NCBI GenBank assembly: GCA_964035575.1
Contig: OZ037871.1
Span: forward strand, 930,001-994,000
DNA from: Rhynchopus sp. YZ270_cl-10
Taxonomy: Eukaryota; Euglenozoa; Diplonemea; Diplonemida; Diplonemidae
DNA length: 64,000 nucleotides
Direction: 5' to 3'
Position 1 is the first letter of the stretch; each line of letters begins with the position of its first letter. This document shows positions 10,601 to 21,400 of this stretch, piece after piece. The translations under genes and the position numbers were made by a program. Under the pieces are notes generated by a model. The model did no database searches. It had not been told where the DNA came from and saw only the letters and a program-made list of their open reading frames with translations.

Positions 10601-11140
10601 ACAACAGATGAAAAGGAAGAACGGCGTCAAGAACGTCTTCAGGTAAAGGCTGATAAGGATGCAGAAAAACGCGCAGAAATGTCTGAGAGGAACAAAAAGA
10701 GGGAGGAAGTGAAGAAGGATGGGACCATTGGGAAGCGGAAGAAGCAGTTGTTGTGGAACCAGATGGAGTTGGATGAGCTGAACGATGATGCGAGGTTGTT
10801 GAAGAAGCTGAGGCAAGGGAAGATCACCGAGGCTGAATATTCGAAGCTGAGTGGCGAGGACGACATGGAGCTGGCGTTCCTACCCCCCAAGGAGCGTACA
10901 AAGCTCAAACTCAAGAGGGAAAAGGAGGAGCAAGCACAGCAAGACAAAATGGACCTCGACCGCGCCGCTGTCGACGCAGAACACAAAGAAAACGACTCCG
11001 ACAGCGAATACCACAGCGCAGACGAATCAGAGGAATCAGAAGACCTCCCCCAAATGCCAGCAGGCGTCGAGCTCTCGAAGAGCGGCCACGCACCGCAGGC
11101 CTGGGTCCAAATGATAAGACAACGTTTGGGGAGGGCATAG
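7622..11140 (+). CDS. DEAD-box RNA helicase, DDX55/Spb4 type
   Basis: Exons 7622-8890, 9769-10089 and 10310-11140, all phase 0, donors GTATGG and GTATGC; 806 residues. Start ATG in a CAAAATGAG context, followed by a Lys-rich nuclear tail. Helicase motifs in order: Q region near 57-69, AVTGSGKT 81-88 (ATP), PTRELA 122-127, TPGR 178-181, DEAD 206-209, SAT 237-239, and HRVGRAAR near 401. The third exon carries the family C-terminal domain (AFVTWVRAYRDHSLRYIFKL ... SLLRLPSMPEL) and a later WNQMELDELNDDARLLKKLR segment typical of Spb4/DDX55. Family role: ATP-dependent remodelling in nucleolar 60S ribosome assembly. Exon 2 has an acidic Glu/Asp insert, making it longer than the usual ~600 residues. 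The first intron is 878 bp and holds a transposon-like insertion. Confidence 0.92.
9004..9610. mobile_element. Terminal-inverted-repeat element inside helicase intron 1
   Basis: CTAGGCTAGTTGACGCCACG at 9004 is mirrored by CGTGACGTCAACTAGCCTAG ending at 9610 (21 bp, one mismatch); GAG flanks both sides. The interior is built from C-rich CCATACC/CCGTGCC repeats with a roughly 130-bp higher-order unit carrying short GGGTACT arrays and CTAATGG triplets. It fills about 70% of the intron and leaves both splice sites intact. Confidence 0.75.
9185..9540 (+). repeat. CCATACC/CCGTGCC minisatellite with embedded GGGTACT arrays
   Basis: Imperfect tandem repeats of CATACC and CGTGCC words; two GGGTACT runs (near 9241-9276 and 9384-9402) mark a larger repeating unit. 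Confidence 0.8.
10147..10199 (+). repeat. Intronic repeat shared with the sterol desaturase intron
   Basis: Second copy of the block at 2604-2656 (GCTTAAAGGAGAAATAGT, TACGGTC, CCAATCA, CTCAA). Same strand relative to the host gene. Confidence 0.6.
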
Positions 11141-11249
11141 GGTTATGAGAAAGGAAGTAGTATATCACATCAGTTTGTTCCGCATTTTTTTTTTCCTAGC
11201 CAAAGCAAAAAAAAGAAAACGGTCATCAATGAAAAAAAAACCAACATTT

Positions 11250-11433
11250 TTTTTTGTCACCTCATGAAATGAAGGAGGAAATAGAAACAACGCACTTTGA
11301 ACACACTTTGCGGTTCTAGGGAAGAACCGCGTTGCAGAGCCACTCCTCACCAAACAGGTCGAGGTGTGTGCGTTTCACCACAACCTCTCTCATGGGTTGT
11401 ATCGTGTGAGTGAGTGTTAAGTTTCTATTTCCC
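11250..11433. repeat. Structured duplicated segment, copy 1
   Basis: About 180 bp closely matching 14555-14733. It contains hairpin GCGGTTCT/AGAACCGC (11310-11330), a constant single-stranded stretch, and GAGGT/ACCTC (11361-11387). It ends about 55 bp before the Cys-rich gene and may form its 5' region; it could also be an RNA gene. On the minus strand both copies keep a frame containing VRSGSA and RTAKCVQ, so coding is not excluded. Confidence 0.6.
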
Positions 11434-11488
11434 AACCATCCTCTCTCTCTCTCCTCTTACCCCACCACCACCACCAGGAATTTTTCTA

Positions 11489-12076
11489 ATGCGCGAATTA
11501 TGTTTCGTACTTTTATTTTGTCAGGCATACTGTCTAAATACCCAATGCGACACAACAAGCAGTTGCGTAGCAGGCACTATGTACCCTGCCTTTATCACAA
11601 CCCTACGAAAGACTGGGTGCGTGAAGGGTGCGCACCGACTGAGTACATTGAGATTGCGCAGACAAATCGGCCGTGCTGTAGACACACATCGCACCTTGAC
11701 AAAGACATGCCCCGATTCCTCTGAGCTGCACACTAAACAGACAGTCAACGCCTTGGTTAAATTGGCGACAGAGGTAGCTACAACCTGCAACCAACACCCA
11801 GCTAGCATGACAAAACAGTACGCCATGGAATTTGTTGCGGAACAGCTCTGTAGAACCTATGGGCGTGGCCCTGGTGTTGACCCTGCAGTCTGCCCGCAAG
11901 GCTGGCGTCTTAGAGGCAGTGTGTGTTATGGGATGGTCTGTACTGGTGCTGGCTGTGTCGCGCACACGAGACACGCCGTATGTGACAACGGATCGATTCT
12001 CTCAAACTACAAATGCTACCCTCCCTGCCGTACTTCGCATAAGGTGGTAGGTGATATGTGTCATCCGTTGTTGTGA
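11489..12076 (+). CDS. Cysteine-rich secreted protein, unknown family
   Basis: Single open frame of 195 residues ending TGA. The ATG at 11489 begins MRELCFVLLFCQAYC, a plausible signal peptide with a hydrophobic core of about 10 residues; an upstream in-frame ATG at 11414 would add a low-complexity pyrimidine-run leader and is less likely. The mature part has about 15 further cysteines. They are denser at the C-terminus, where two spaced units, CPQGWRLRGSVCYGMVC and CDNGSILSNYKCYPPC, look like small disulfide modules. No transmembrane segment follows. I do not recognise the family. Its 5' side abuts the duplicated structured segment, and a CAG just upstream could be an acceptor for a leader intron. 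Secreted or surface location is inferred from the signal and cysteines only. Confidence 0.6.
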   Translation: MRELCFVLLFCQAYCLNTQCDTTSSCVAGTMYPAFITTLRKTGCVKGAHRLSTLRLRRQIGRAVDTHRTLTKTCPDSSELHTKQTVNALVKLATEVATTCNQHPASMTKQYAMEFVAEQLCRTYGRGPGVDPAVCPQGWRLRGSVCYGMVCTGAGCVAHTRHAVCDNGSILSNYKCYPPCRTSHKVVGDMCHPLL

Positions 12077-12583
12077 ATAGGAAGGGGGGGAGTGGAATCT
12101 ATAAAACATAAAAACGCCTTTTCATAAATAAGGGGTGGATTTTTCTGATCTGCCCAATTGTTATTCAAATTTTATTTGAAAGTATATGAATTTGTGATCT
12201 GCCCAATTGTTATTCGTATAAAGAAAAAAATGTGTGTGTGTGTGTGTGTGTGTGTGCATCCAGAAGAGGTGGCATGTTTATTAATTCTGTAGAATTACCG
12301 TTGTGTGTGTGTGTGTGTTTTCATTCTTCAAAAAAATGGGGAGTGATCGTCTTCGAGGCTGCACTATTATTAGTCCAAAAAAACGAAATAAAAAAAATGC
12401 TTCAAATGCCAATTGTCTATTATCTAGCTCCGGGTTGCTGTGTTCTTACGCTCTTACGCTCTTTCGCCTTGCTTCTTCTTTTATCGGTGAAGCTCAAAGG
12501 TGCTCTTCGTTTCGTTAACGCTTTGTTTTTCATGTAGCTTCGACTCGAAAGAGTGTATAACCAACAATAAAACTCGACACAAT
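12077..12583. other. Spacer with tandem duplication, GT runs and an I module
   Basis: TGATCTGCCCAATTGTTATT occurs twice (about 12146 and 12195) around an I-type hairpin at 12163-12194 (CAAAT/ATTTG then AGTATATGAATTTG). GT dinucleotide runs lie at about 12230-12256 and 12303-12319. No gene seen. Confidence 0.6.
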
Positions 12584-13013
12584 GCAGCGAGGCTTGAGTG
12601 GTGGCCTGAAAAATGGCCTGGCTGGAAAATATCTGAGGCATGACTGAGGCTTGGCTGATGCGCATTCGGATTACTTCCCTCAGGTTCGCCTGAGTATTTT
12701 TTTTCTCTCTTTTTTTGATAAAACAACTTGTTGTCAATTCTAAAAAGATTGGAGGCAGCGCTGCAGGGCAAACAAAACGGATTGAAAAAAACAGAAGCTT
12801 GCTTGTTTTCTTTGAGTACTCAATTAACCACAACAACCGTACTTCAGTTTAACACATTTTTTCACCTTTTTGTTTTCCCGGCTTTGAGCGCACAAACAAA
12901 AGACCCGATCTTTTTTTTGAGGCATACTTAAACGCAAGTATTCCCGAATGCGTCTCACGCCACGCCTGAATCTGTCTCAGCGAGGCCGACTTAGTCTCGT
13001 TGCATTGCGAATA
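12584..13013. mobile_element. Possible degenerate terminal-inverted-repeat element
   Basis: CAATGCAGCGAG...GCATTCGG on the left is mirrored imperfectly by CGAATGC...CTCGTTGCATTG on the right. A related CAATGCAACGAGGC...GGCCTCG foldback is at 56958-57121. No coding capacity seen. Confidence 0.4.
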
Positions 13014-13369
13014 GCTTTGTTGTTGCAGCATCGTTTCCCCCCCTCTTATAACGCATTTGTGGACGCTGTAAAATGCCACACCTTCTTTCATGGTGTTCCC
13101 AATGTTTCTTGCAACACCCTTTTTGTGGATAAACCAGAGTTCTGCAATGTCTTTGAGAGTTTTCCCTTTAGAAGAGCTACCCACGAAGCGTGTCGATCAT
13201 GTAGATCGAGGGCATGGTTCGGGGTACAGCATTGGTCACATACCAAGGTACACAGTCACTCACGAGAGGGCTTGTATTTCAAGTCAACTTTCTTTGTGAA
13301 TGGAGAGAGTACAAAATTAGGCCATTCGTCTTAGATTTTCCCCCTTTTTTTTCTTTCCGCGGAGTGTCA

Positions 13370-13408
13370 TGTGCCTGCGTCCCCCGAGGTGTTTGCACTA
13401 TCAACTTC
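13370..13408 (+). repeat. Hairpin module A
   Basis: GTGC/GCAC outer stem, GCGTC/GGTGT inner pairing, tag ATCAACTTC; preceded by GGAGTGTCA as in the copies at 54490 and 54658. Confidence 0.7.
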
Positions 13409-13859
13409 ACTTTCTTTTTTCTTTTTTTTTTTTTTGTTGACGGCAACAGATCGCTGTGGCGCGTGCTTTTGGATACCTAGAGACCAAAAATTAGGTCACT
13501 AAACATCCACCAATCTCACATTTTTCTGCCATAGTGTGTGCTGTCTTCTTTATACATGATGGGTGGAAAAAAAAAATTCCCATCTTCGAGCCCCAACACA
13601 TTTTTTGTTGGATTAATTTTGATGTTTTTTTTCAACGCTTCACAATGTCATTCAAACTCACGATTTTCTGTGGTTTTTTTCTTCCCAATTTATCGTCAAA
13701 AAGTTTGTCTGATATTAAAAACAGCGTTTTTTTCCTCTTATGTTCTTCTTTCCAATCAGTATGCTTTACTTTCTTTACGCATCCTTCTTCTAATCTTTCT
13801 GCGCTTTTCTTTTTTTTTTTTCTCGCCCATCTTCAAACCACGTATTCCACTATAGGAAC
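13409..13859. other. T-rich spacer, no gene seen
   Basis: Dominated by T runs; frames here encode only F/S-rich low complexity. Confidence 0.4.
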
Positions 13860-13906
13860 GATGTGTGTGCCCATAAGGTACATTTCATCTTGCATATTTT
13901 CTTTTG
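13860..13906 (+). repeat. Hairpin module C, degenerate
   Basis: GATGTGTGTGC...GGTACATTTCATC followed by TTTTC, matching the C plan loosely. Confidence 0.45.
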
Positions 13907-14554
13907 CTCATAAAACAATTTTTTGCTCAAAAACGCTTCGACAAAAAAACAAATTGGCTCGAAGTTTGTATTACCGACCACTTCTTGTGGTGTGATTCAG
14001 GGGGTACGGACAACCCACGGGAGAACCATGGGGAGCCACGGAGAACTGTTTCGGGCTATATTAAGGTTTGCGGAGCACCTTCGGGGGGAACCACGGAGAA
14101 TCCGTTTGGTGATCACACCATCCTGTCTATACCAACGTTCTAAATACTTTTTTTTTCCCCCTCACAACGCTTCTGCGATAGAATGTGTGGGATATGTCAC
14201 ACACATCTATTGCCGCTGCATTACACTGAAGTTCACTGTCTGAACAAAAAAAAAAAAAAAAATCCCATATTTTCTTTTCTGTGTTTGTGGCTGCATTTTT
14301 AGCCCTTCTTCAAATACACACAAACACAAGAATGGTATGGGTAATGTATTTCTTTGATTACCAATCAAAGAAAGCAGAACCACGATTTAAAAATGTGGTA
14401 ACGTGGCTAACGTATTGTAGGTTGATTATGGATGCGAGGAATACTCTCCCAAAAGGCGTCAGTTTTATTTTTTTTTTTTTTGTATCGTTTTTTTATATTT
14501 ACCAAGCATTGTCAAGAGGAAATAGAATCGACAGTAGGTCACTGCAAATTGGGG
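13907..14554. other. Spacer, no gene seen
   Basis: AT-rich; CCACGGAGAA occurs twice near 14037 and 14092. No gene supported. Confidence 0.4.
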
Positions 14555-14733
14555 GTTTTTTTTTGTCACCTTATGAAATGAAGGAAATAGAAACGAAGCA
14601 TTTTGAACACACTTTGCGGTTCTAGAGACGAACCGCGCTGCAGAGCCACTCCTCACCAAACAGGTCGAGGTGTGTGCGTTTCACCACAACCTCCATGGGG
14701 GTTATCGTGTGATGAGTGTTACGTTTCTATTTT
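14555..14733. repeat. Structured duplicated segment, copy 2
   Basis: Second copy of 11250-11433. Hairpin GCGGTTC/GAACCGC at 14616-14636 keeps its stem although the loop differs; GAGGT/ACCTC at 14667-14693 is unchanged. The main length change is 3 bp. Confidence 0.6.
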
Positions 14734-14898
14734 TCCATTCAATATTTGTTTTATCACCCTCGCTCATACAGAATGCAACCAATTTGCAGAGCGATATGCA
14801 GAACGAAAAAAAAGTTTCTTTTTGTTTTCTCTTTATGCACTTTGTCACATCCTGCAGTCAGATTCTATGTTGCTTTGTCTTGGTTTTTTACCGCGGAT

Positions 14899-14940
14899 AG
14901 GTGTGCCCATCTGAGACACACTCTTCCAATATTTCTTTTG
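14899..14940 (+). repeat. Hairpin module C
   Basis: GTGTG...CACAC stem followed by TCTTCCAATATTTC. Confidence 0.5.
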
Positions 14941-15029
14941 TATGCAGTATATGGTATGGGCTGACCCGCCGATTTGTACCCTTTTGGGTCATTATTGGGC
15001 CATCCAAAATCGCAAAATCAGTTACACCA

Positions 15030-15127
15030 AGTACCCCAAATAAATTGACGTCCAAATAAGGAAAATTTTGGGTATTTTTTTTTGTAATTTGGCCACTTTT
15101 TTGGACTCCAAACATATTTGGGGTACT
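15030..15127. repeat. Small foldback
   Basis: AGTACCCCAAATA at 15030-15042 is the exact reverse complement of 15115-15127. Interior about 70 bp, T-rich. Confidence 0.7.
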
Positions 15128-15422
15128 GTGTACATTTTCCCCCTCTGCTTTGGATATCGATGAAGTTGGCACACAAGAAAAGCTTCGACTCATCGTTTTT
15201 ACCCCAACCCTTTCTCTCTTCAAGAGGATGGTGTTATATATCTTTCTTTGTATTCTTTTTTTTTTTTTGTGGTATTTCCAACTCCTTTTTTCTCAGGACG
15301 ATACTGCAGTTCATATCCCCTCCCCCCTTCCTCTTTCTTATTTCACCCTCTCCCACCCCCTTTCCCCCCGCCTTCATCTACTTCACTTATCAATATAACA
15401 GGAGGTAGGGGGTTCGGATATT
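15128..15422. other. Leader region of the CCDC162-like gene
   Basis: C/T-rich stretch ending AATATAACAG just before the start codon region; that AG could be an acceptor of a 5' UTR intron. No upstream exon could be supported. Confidence 0.35.
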
Positions 15423-18400
15423 ATGCAGGTTTATAAACAGCAGCACCCCGATACCTTTACGTTTAGTGATGTGGACACTGATCGGGAGGACACTTCATTG
15501 ACAAGGGACGAACGGGCCCTGGAATTTGAATTGGAGAAGGTGATTGCTAGGGTAACCGAAACAATCAAATCACGGCAACAGCTCTACTCCACCCCAGGTG
15601 TGCATGTGACCCTCCCGCAGGTCCATCAGGTGACCACCATAAGCGAGCAACGCGCCGCCCGCAATGCCGTTCTCGACGAACACTGCAAAATCCCCGAGCC
15701 CAAAATGCCAGAACACCTTTCCGAACTGCTTTACAAGGAGGTATCACTGAGTGCAGAGCCGAAGGGGAACCATGCCTTCATCTTGAGTCTCCTTATCCGA
15801 TTTTATACTGAACGGACGAAGGAAATCCCACTGCGAAAGAACCGCCTTTTATATCGATGGGCACGGCATTGCGGTGGGAGCGAGCTTCTTGCCAAGGCAG
15901 ATGTCTTATTAAACGGAAGACTTCAACGTCTTGATACAGAGAAAATGCATGTAGAGGGAACACTGTCACGACTACATGCGATGCGGGCAGAGTTGGTGGC
16001 AAGCAATGAAGAGAAACAGGCAGAAGATACACCTGATCATACCCGCACCTCCATTTCCCAAGAGCCTGATGCAGAAAAGAAGAAAACACCAGAATCGACC
16101 ATATCCCCAACGGATCTATGTCTTTGGCTCAATTCTACGGCTTATGACCACCGCTGCAAACGAAAATTCCAACGCTTTGCCACCAAATGCAACTGGCTCT
16201 CCATCAGCAAACGCTGGGAGCTCTACACTCCCATAGCCGAAAGCATCATTGCCTCCTCGAACAAGCCCTCCACCTCCTCCGCCACCTCCTCCCCTTCCCC
16301 CGACATCAAAGTCCCGCTCCTCGCCCTCACCGACGAAGAGGTAGACCCGATCCTCGAGGAGTTGACCAGCTGCTTCAACCTCCGCTCCGGAGGCGACGAC
16401 GGCCAAGAACAGTCCTACACAGTCAACAAAGGGTTCGCAACGGTTTTCGCAGCGCAAACCCAGTCATTAGACTTCTCCCCTTACGACCTACCAACAAAAA
16501 AGCAGACCACCGCGCAATCGAGACGTCAAGACAAAGAAGAAGGCGATCATGTAAAAAAGATTTATCTGGTACACACCCCATGGGCTTCGAAGAGCGCGCC
16601 GCAGCAACGGAGCGAGCCTTGGGCGGACCAACTCAAAACGACGATGAACTGCAATGTCGACCAGGTGGATGGGTCGCTCAAGGTTGAGGCAAAGTTTCTT
16701 CATGAGACTGATGCGCAGTACGTCATCAAACGTCTTCTGGACCAAGCAGCCAACCACGTCGACCGCGCAAAGGTCACCCACAAAGACGAATCCCGCGAAC
16801 GCAAAGCGAACTTCAAAACCGCACCCCCCGGCCCCTCGCTTCTCAAACGCCAAGCGCTCTACCTCCTCCGCTACATAAGAATCCGAGAGCTGCGCCGCCG
16901 TCTCCTCGACATCCTCAACTATTTCGTGTCTCTCCGCAAAAAGCTCTGCCTCGACAGCTACGGGTACATGGTGTTCCAAGCCGACGAAACACAACAAAAA
17001 TTTGCAACACCGCTCCACAACGATCTCGATGGCAAACCCGCGTCATCACGGTTCTACACCGAAAACACCCCTGAGGCAGACACAGAGAACACTGTAGAAG
17101 AATTTAACGCCCGCATCAAACAGTACACCATCAACCCTGCCGGGCATCCCCAAGGATCTGGGGTCACTGCAGGCCCACCACCACCACTCAAACCACCCTG
17201 CGACATCCGTGAAGACGGCAGAGGGACTTCCACGGTGCTCCAAAGCGATGGTCGCAGTATGTACAACCTCGCCTCGCTTGAGACCCGAGACGATGTGTAC
17301 CAGAACGTCGGAAAAAACATTGTTGTGGAAGACCGCTACGGGCAGACCATTATGTACGACCTTGCGTTAAAAGACCTTTCTGCCTTAGAAGCGGAGTTGC
17401 TTTTGATTGGGACGCATTTTATTGGTGCACATACCCCGCACAGTCAGACTTCACCGGATATCGATCGGGTTACCGTTCTTGAAGATTTATATGAATCGGA
17501 GGCATGGTTTCAAGAGGGAAAGAGGAAGCTGGTGGATCAATATTTAGAGGCGTATGAGCATGTGTGCAGTAAGAAGGACCAGGTTCGGCTCTCAAAGATT
17601 ATTCTTGGGATAATCGAGCAACGTCCTGTGGTGGATCTGCATGCGCCGTACTTTGCGGCGTCGTATTCAAATGAAACGATTTTGCAAGAGTTGCATCATT
17701 CGTTGCTTCGTGAAATTATTAATGCACAGATTGCAGACGAAAAGCGTTTGAACACCGTGATTCATAAGAAAAACACCCGAGATGGGTCCAACGGAGGAGG
17801 CTGGCTTGAGCATGCCGGACACCCAGAGCTCTCCGTTTCGGACACCCGATTATACCAATGCCTCTTTTCTGGGTCGTCGGTCGTCAATGTTTTGGACTTC
17901 TATTCTTCGCTAGCGGTTCTCGCAGAGCTGCCAGCACTGATACAGAACACAGCAGATTCTTTGATTGGCAGATTCACCTTATCTGGCAACACCGACCCAC
18001 ATCTGATCACACTAATCAAACAACAGGTTTGCCAGCAGTTTTTAGTCGAATGGAAAATCCTACAAGAAGAAGAAAGAGTGTGCAGACAGCTACAGACATC
18101 TTCAGGACCCACCACCATGGCTGGAGAGGTGTGCAGTAGTGACTTCTGTTTCATCGACAATGCTGCCACCGTATCACAGGTTGTCCATGAAATTTCCATG
18201 GAGCAGCCAACTGTAGGGAAGAAGAATGAGGTAAAGGTAGATGAGAAGCTGGTCAGCTCTGTATGGTATGACGTAGTTGAGGCGTTTTTGTGTCGGTCTC
18301 AGTTGTTAGATGCGTTGTACGAAAGCGAGGTGTTGTTCAACATACAGAGGAAGCAGGGTATGATCATGGGCGTCGAGGTACGGAAGTTTCACTTTGATTC

Positions 18401-21400
18401 CATGGACTTTGAAACGAAGAAGAGCAACGCAGAGATCGACGAATGCTCCGAGGTGGACGTAGAAATGTCGGAGGTCGTTTCCTACAAAACGGAGCATCTC
18501 CTCGCCTTAGCTATCACAGAGTTTGAACGTGGCATGGGTCAGTTCGATTTTCATTCTTCTGATGGATTTAAAAAGATTCTTTGCTTCGGAATAGGTGACC
18601 TCCGCCGTGCACTTACCGTTCAGCTCTCTCAAAAAAATATGCTGATTAGTGCGGCGCTCTTCAATCAAGTTCCGATTGACTCTTATTTTGAAAAGATGGT
18701 TCACGCGAAGATCAAACCCAACGAAAGGGAGCCACGGCCAGAAGCGGATCCGATCCCAGAGACGGCGAAGGATACTATACACAGTCGGTCCAAAATTAAT
18801 ATTTCTAGGGTCTCTGCTGAGGCAATTCAGAATGGTGTGCAGACGTCGTCTGGCGAGCCACTGCCTACTGCGGGGCTAAGGCGGCAAGAGGTTGACAGAT
18901 TCCCCCCCTACGTGACAAGCCAGTTCGTGTCAACGGAGCAGCTCCAGAGCCTCTTTCTCTCAGTGAACCACATCAAATCGACGCACCGCAAACGCATCCT
19001 CGAAGAGCTCAACACCCGCACAACAGAGGTCCTCCGCGCAAAGCGCCCCGAACTCCTCCGCAAAAAGATGAAAACCCTAAAACACACCCTCATCAACGAA
19101 TACTGCCTCGACACCATGACCGCGACAGCTCCGTACCTCCTCAAATGGCAGGTCGCGCGGATGGCGCAAGAAATCAAAAAACAAGCACACATCATCGGCG
19201 GCATGGATGAGATGATAGTACTCGGCGACCCTAAGGATACGTTAGAGGTGGTCGCCTCTGGGACAGGTATTGTTTCTTTCACACCACACATAACCCTCTA
19301 CGTTCATTTACAGGTCACACCCGCGCGAAGGGGACGCAATGGTCGGGGACGTGTCTTCTTGCACTGGACGGGCGTGTAGAGGAGGTCCGATATGTGCCTC
19401 ACTATGTGCAGGTGTACCGACACTGCCAGTGGGGTGCACCTGCGAAGGAGGGCGCGGCTGGGATCAATGCAGGTATTATGCCCTCGGGGACGACACCGAG
19501 TGGTACGCACTGCACAGATGTGGCGGACAACATCAAGACCGTGAAGTGCCTGACAAAGATGCTCGAGATCCTTCACCACGTGTACTCCATCATGGTCTAC
19601 TGCAAGGTGCTCAGCAAGCTCACAGTCACCGCAGCAGTCGCGGCAGACCTCAAGGGCGGGCTAGAAGGCGCGCCAAAGGAGTATCGTACGATGCTGACTG
19701 AGTTGGTATGATTTTTGTTTCTTCTGTGCTGGGAGCACGGCCTGCGTTTTAGGTTCGTGCAAAGTTCTTTTGTTTTAATGAGTGAAGAAAAAATTGTTGA
19801 AGTTGATAGATTGTTAGGTCCCGAAAAACCTTGCATTGTCTGGATAAACAGATGATTAGGAAAAAGTGGATCACAAAAAAAAAAAAAAATATTGCTTTCT
19901 GCAGGAAACGCTCATCGACCTGAGTGACACCTCGACAGTCGCCTCATGGCTGCAGCAGTACCACTCGTTGATGCATCTGCGGCTGTACCTAAGCAGCAGC
20001 AGCGTACGGCAGGCGTGCCTTGCCCCGCGTGGTGGGAGCAAGCCTTTGCGCACGGCGGCAGCCCTCATCGGCACAGAGGCAGACGCACTGGAGCATGCGA
20101 ACGCACCCGCACACCCACCCGTCTTTGTCAATGAGGTGGCAGCGGCAATGCAGGACAGCCTTGAGCTTGTCGATACACAGCTCCCCATGGTATGTTTCAG
20201 CAAGCACCCATTTCCACGACAGCATATCATTCCCCCTTTTTTAGCCATTTTTCCTGTGGAAGGCTGAAAATATGGTCTGAGTGGGAGGTTGTAATGAATC
20301 AAAGTGGTCCAGATCTATGCGGTATTTAAAAACAAGGTCCTAATTTTGATTTGGTCTATTATTACGGTGACCCAATAAAAATGTGCAGAAATTCCCCTTT
20401 TTTCAATTTCCCCTTAACAGAATGTGCCCACCTTCCGCTCTGTTTGGCATGCTGTTGTCTCCTCTGATTCAGTGCCTTCTCTCATCACCCCAGATCCTGC
20501 GAAGGCAGCAGGGGATGCTCAAGGAGCTGCCGCGCCGCCTGCAGCACTTCTCCCACAGGACCGATCATTCTACGAGAGTCTGATGAGTCCGTTCCTTGCG
20601 AGCTGCGAGGCCTGTCCGTATCGCTGGCTAGAGTCCTTCCTGATCCGCGCTGGGGATGACGACCGCCATCAGGTTCTTGCAGAGCATGCCAACCTCAACG
20701 CCTTCTTGAATGAAGTAAAGAACGATCAAATGTTCGTTGAAGAGATGACCCTGCAGTTTAAGGATAAAGACCAAGGGTTGAGTTTGTCTCGAGCGTGCCT
20801 CACTGCGTTGCATGTACACGCAAGGCGGGAGTTGTTGAAAGGGTTTTATGCATCAGAGCTTCAAATAATTCTCAACAACGATGACCCATCAGAGACGAAG
20901 TGTGATGAAGCGTTTTTGAAGATGATGCACTCCAAGGCGAGGGCACAGTATGAAGCGGATCTGCAAGAGACAGATGAAAGCAAGGATGCCCGCGCCTACA
21001 CGAGACGCAACCGAAGAAATCGTACAGAGATTGGCCTCCGCAAGAAGCAGGTTGCGGTGCTCCGCCAAGAAATCAATAAGCTCCTGATCGCCTCCTCCGT
21101 TGCAAAAACAAAGCAGCTTCTGGCTATGCTCCATACTGCTGCGAATAATGCGCACAGCGGAGCACCGAACAACTCAAAACTCGACTTTTTTATAGATTTT
21201 CACACCATGATGATGGCGAAGGGTGGTACCTCGCGCGATGTTGACGGCTCCTTGACGTATCACATCTCATCTGACGTTCTCGGTGCCGCCGTCGACCAGG
21301 TAGGGGTACACCTCAAAGCCTGGGAAGAAAAGCACCTCAACGAAATGACCGACACCTTTTCCATGATTCTTCTGCAGCACAGAAACGCATTGTTCAAAGC

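Noticed and set aside
12420-12836. 138-codon minus-strand gene
   Set aside because: Overlaps a degenerate inverted-repeat element and has no domain or codon bias.
15150-15300. Upstream coding exon of the CCDC162-like gene
   Set aside because: Short frames exist but no donor site in frame and no similarity.
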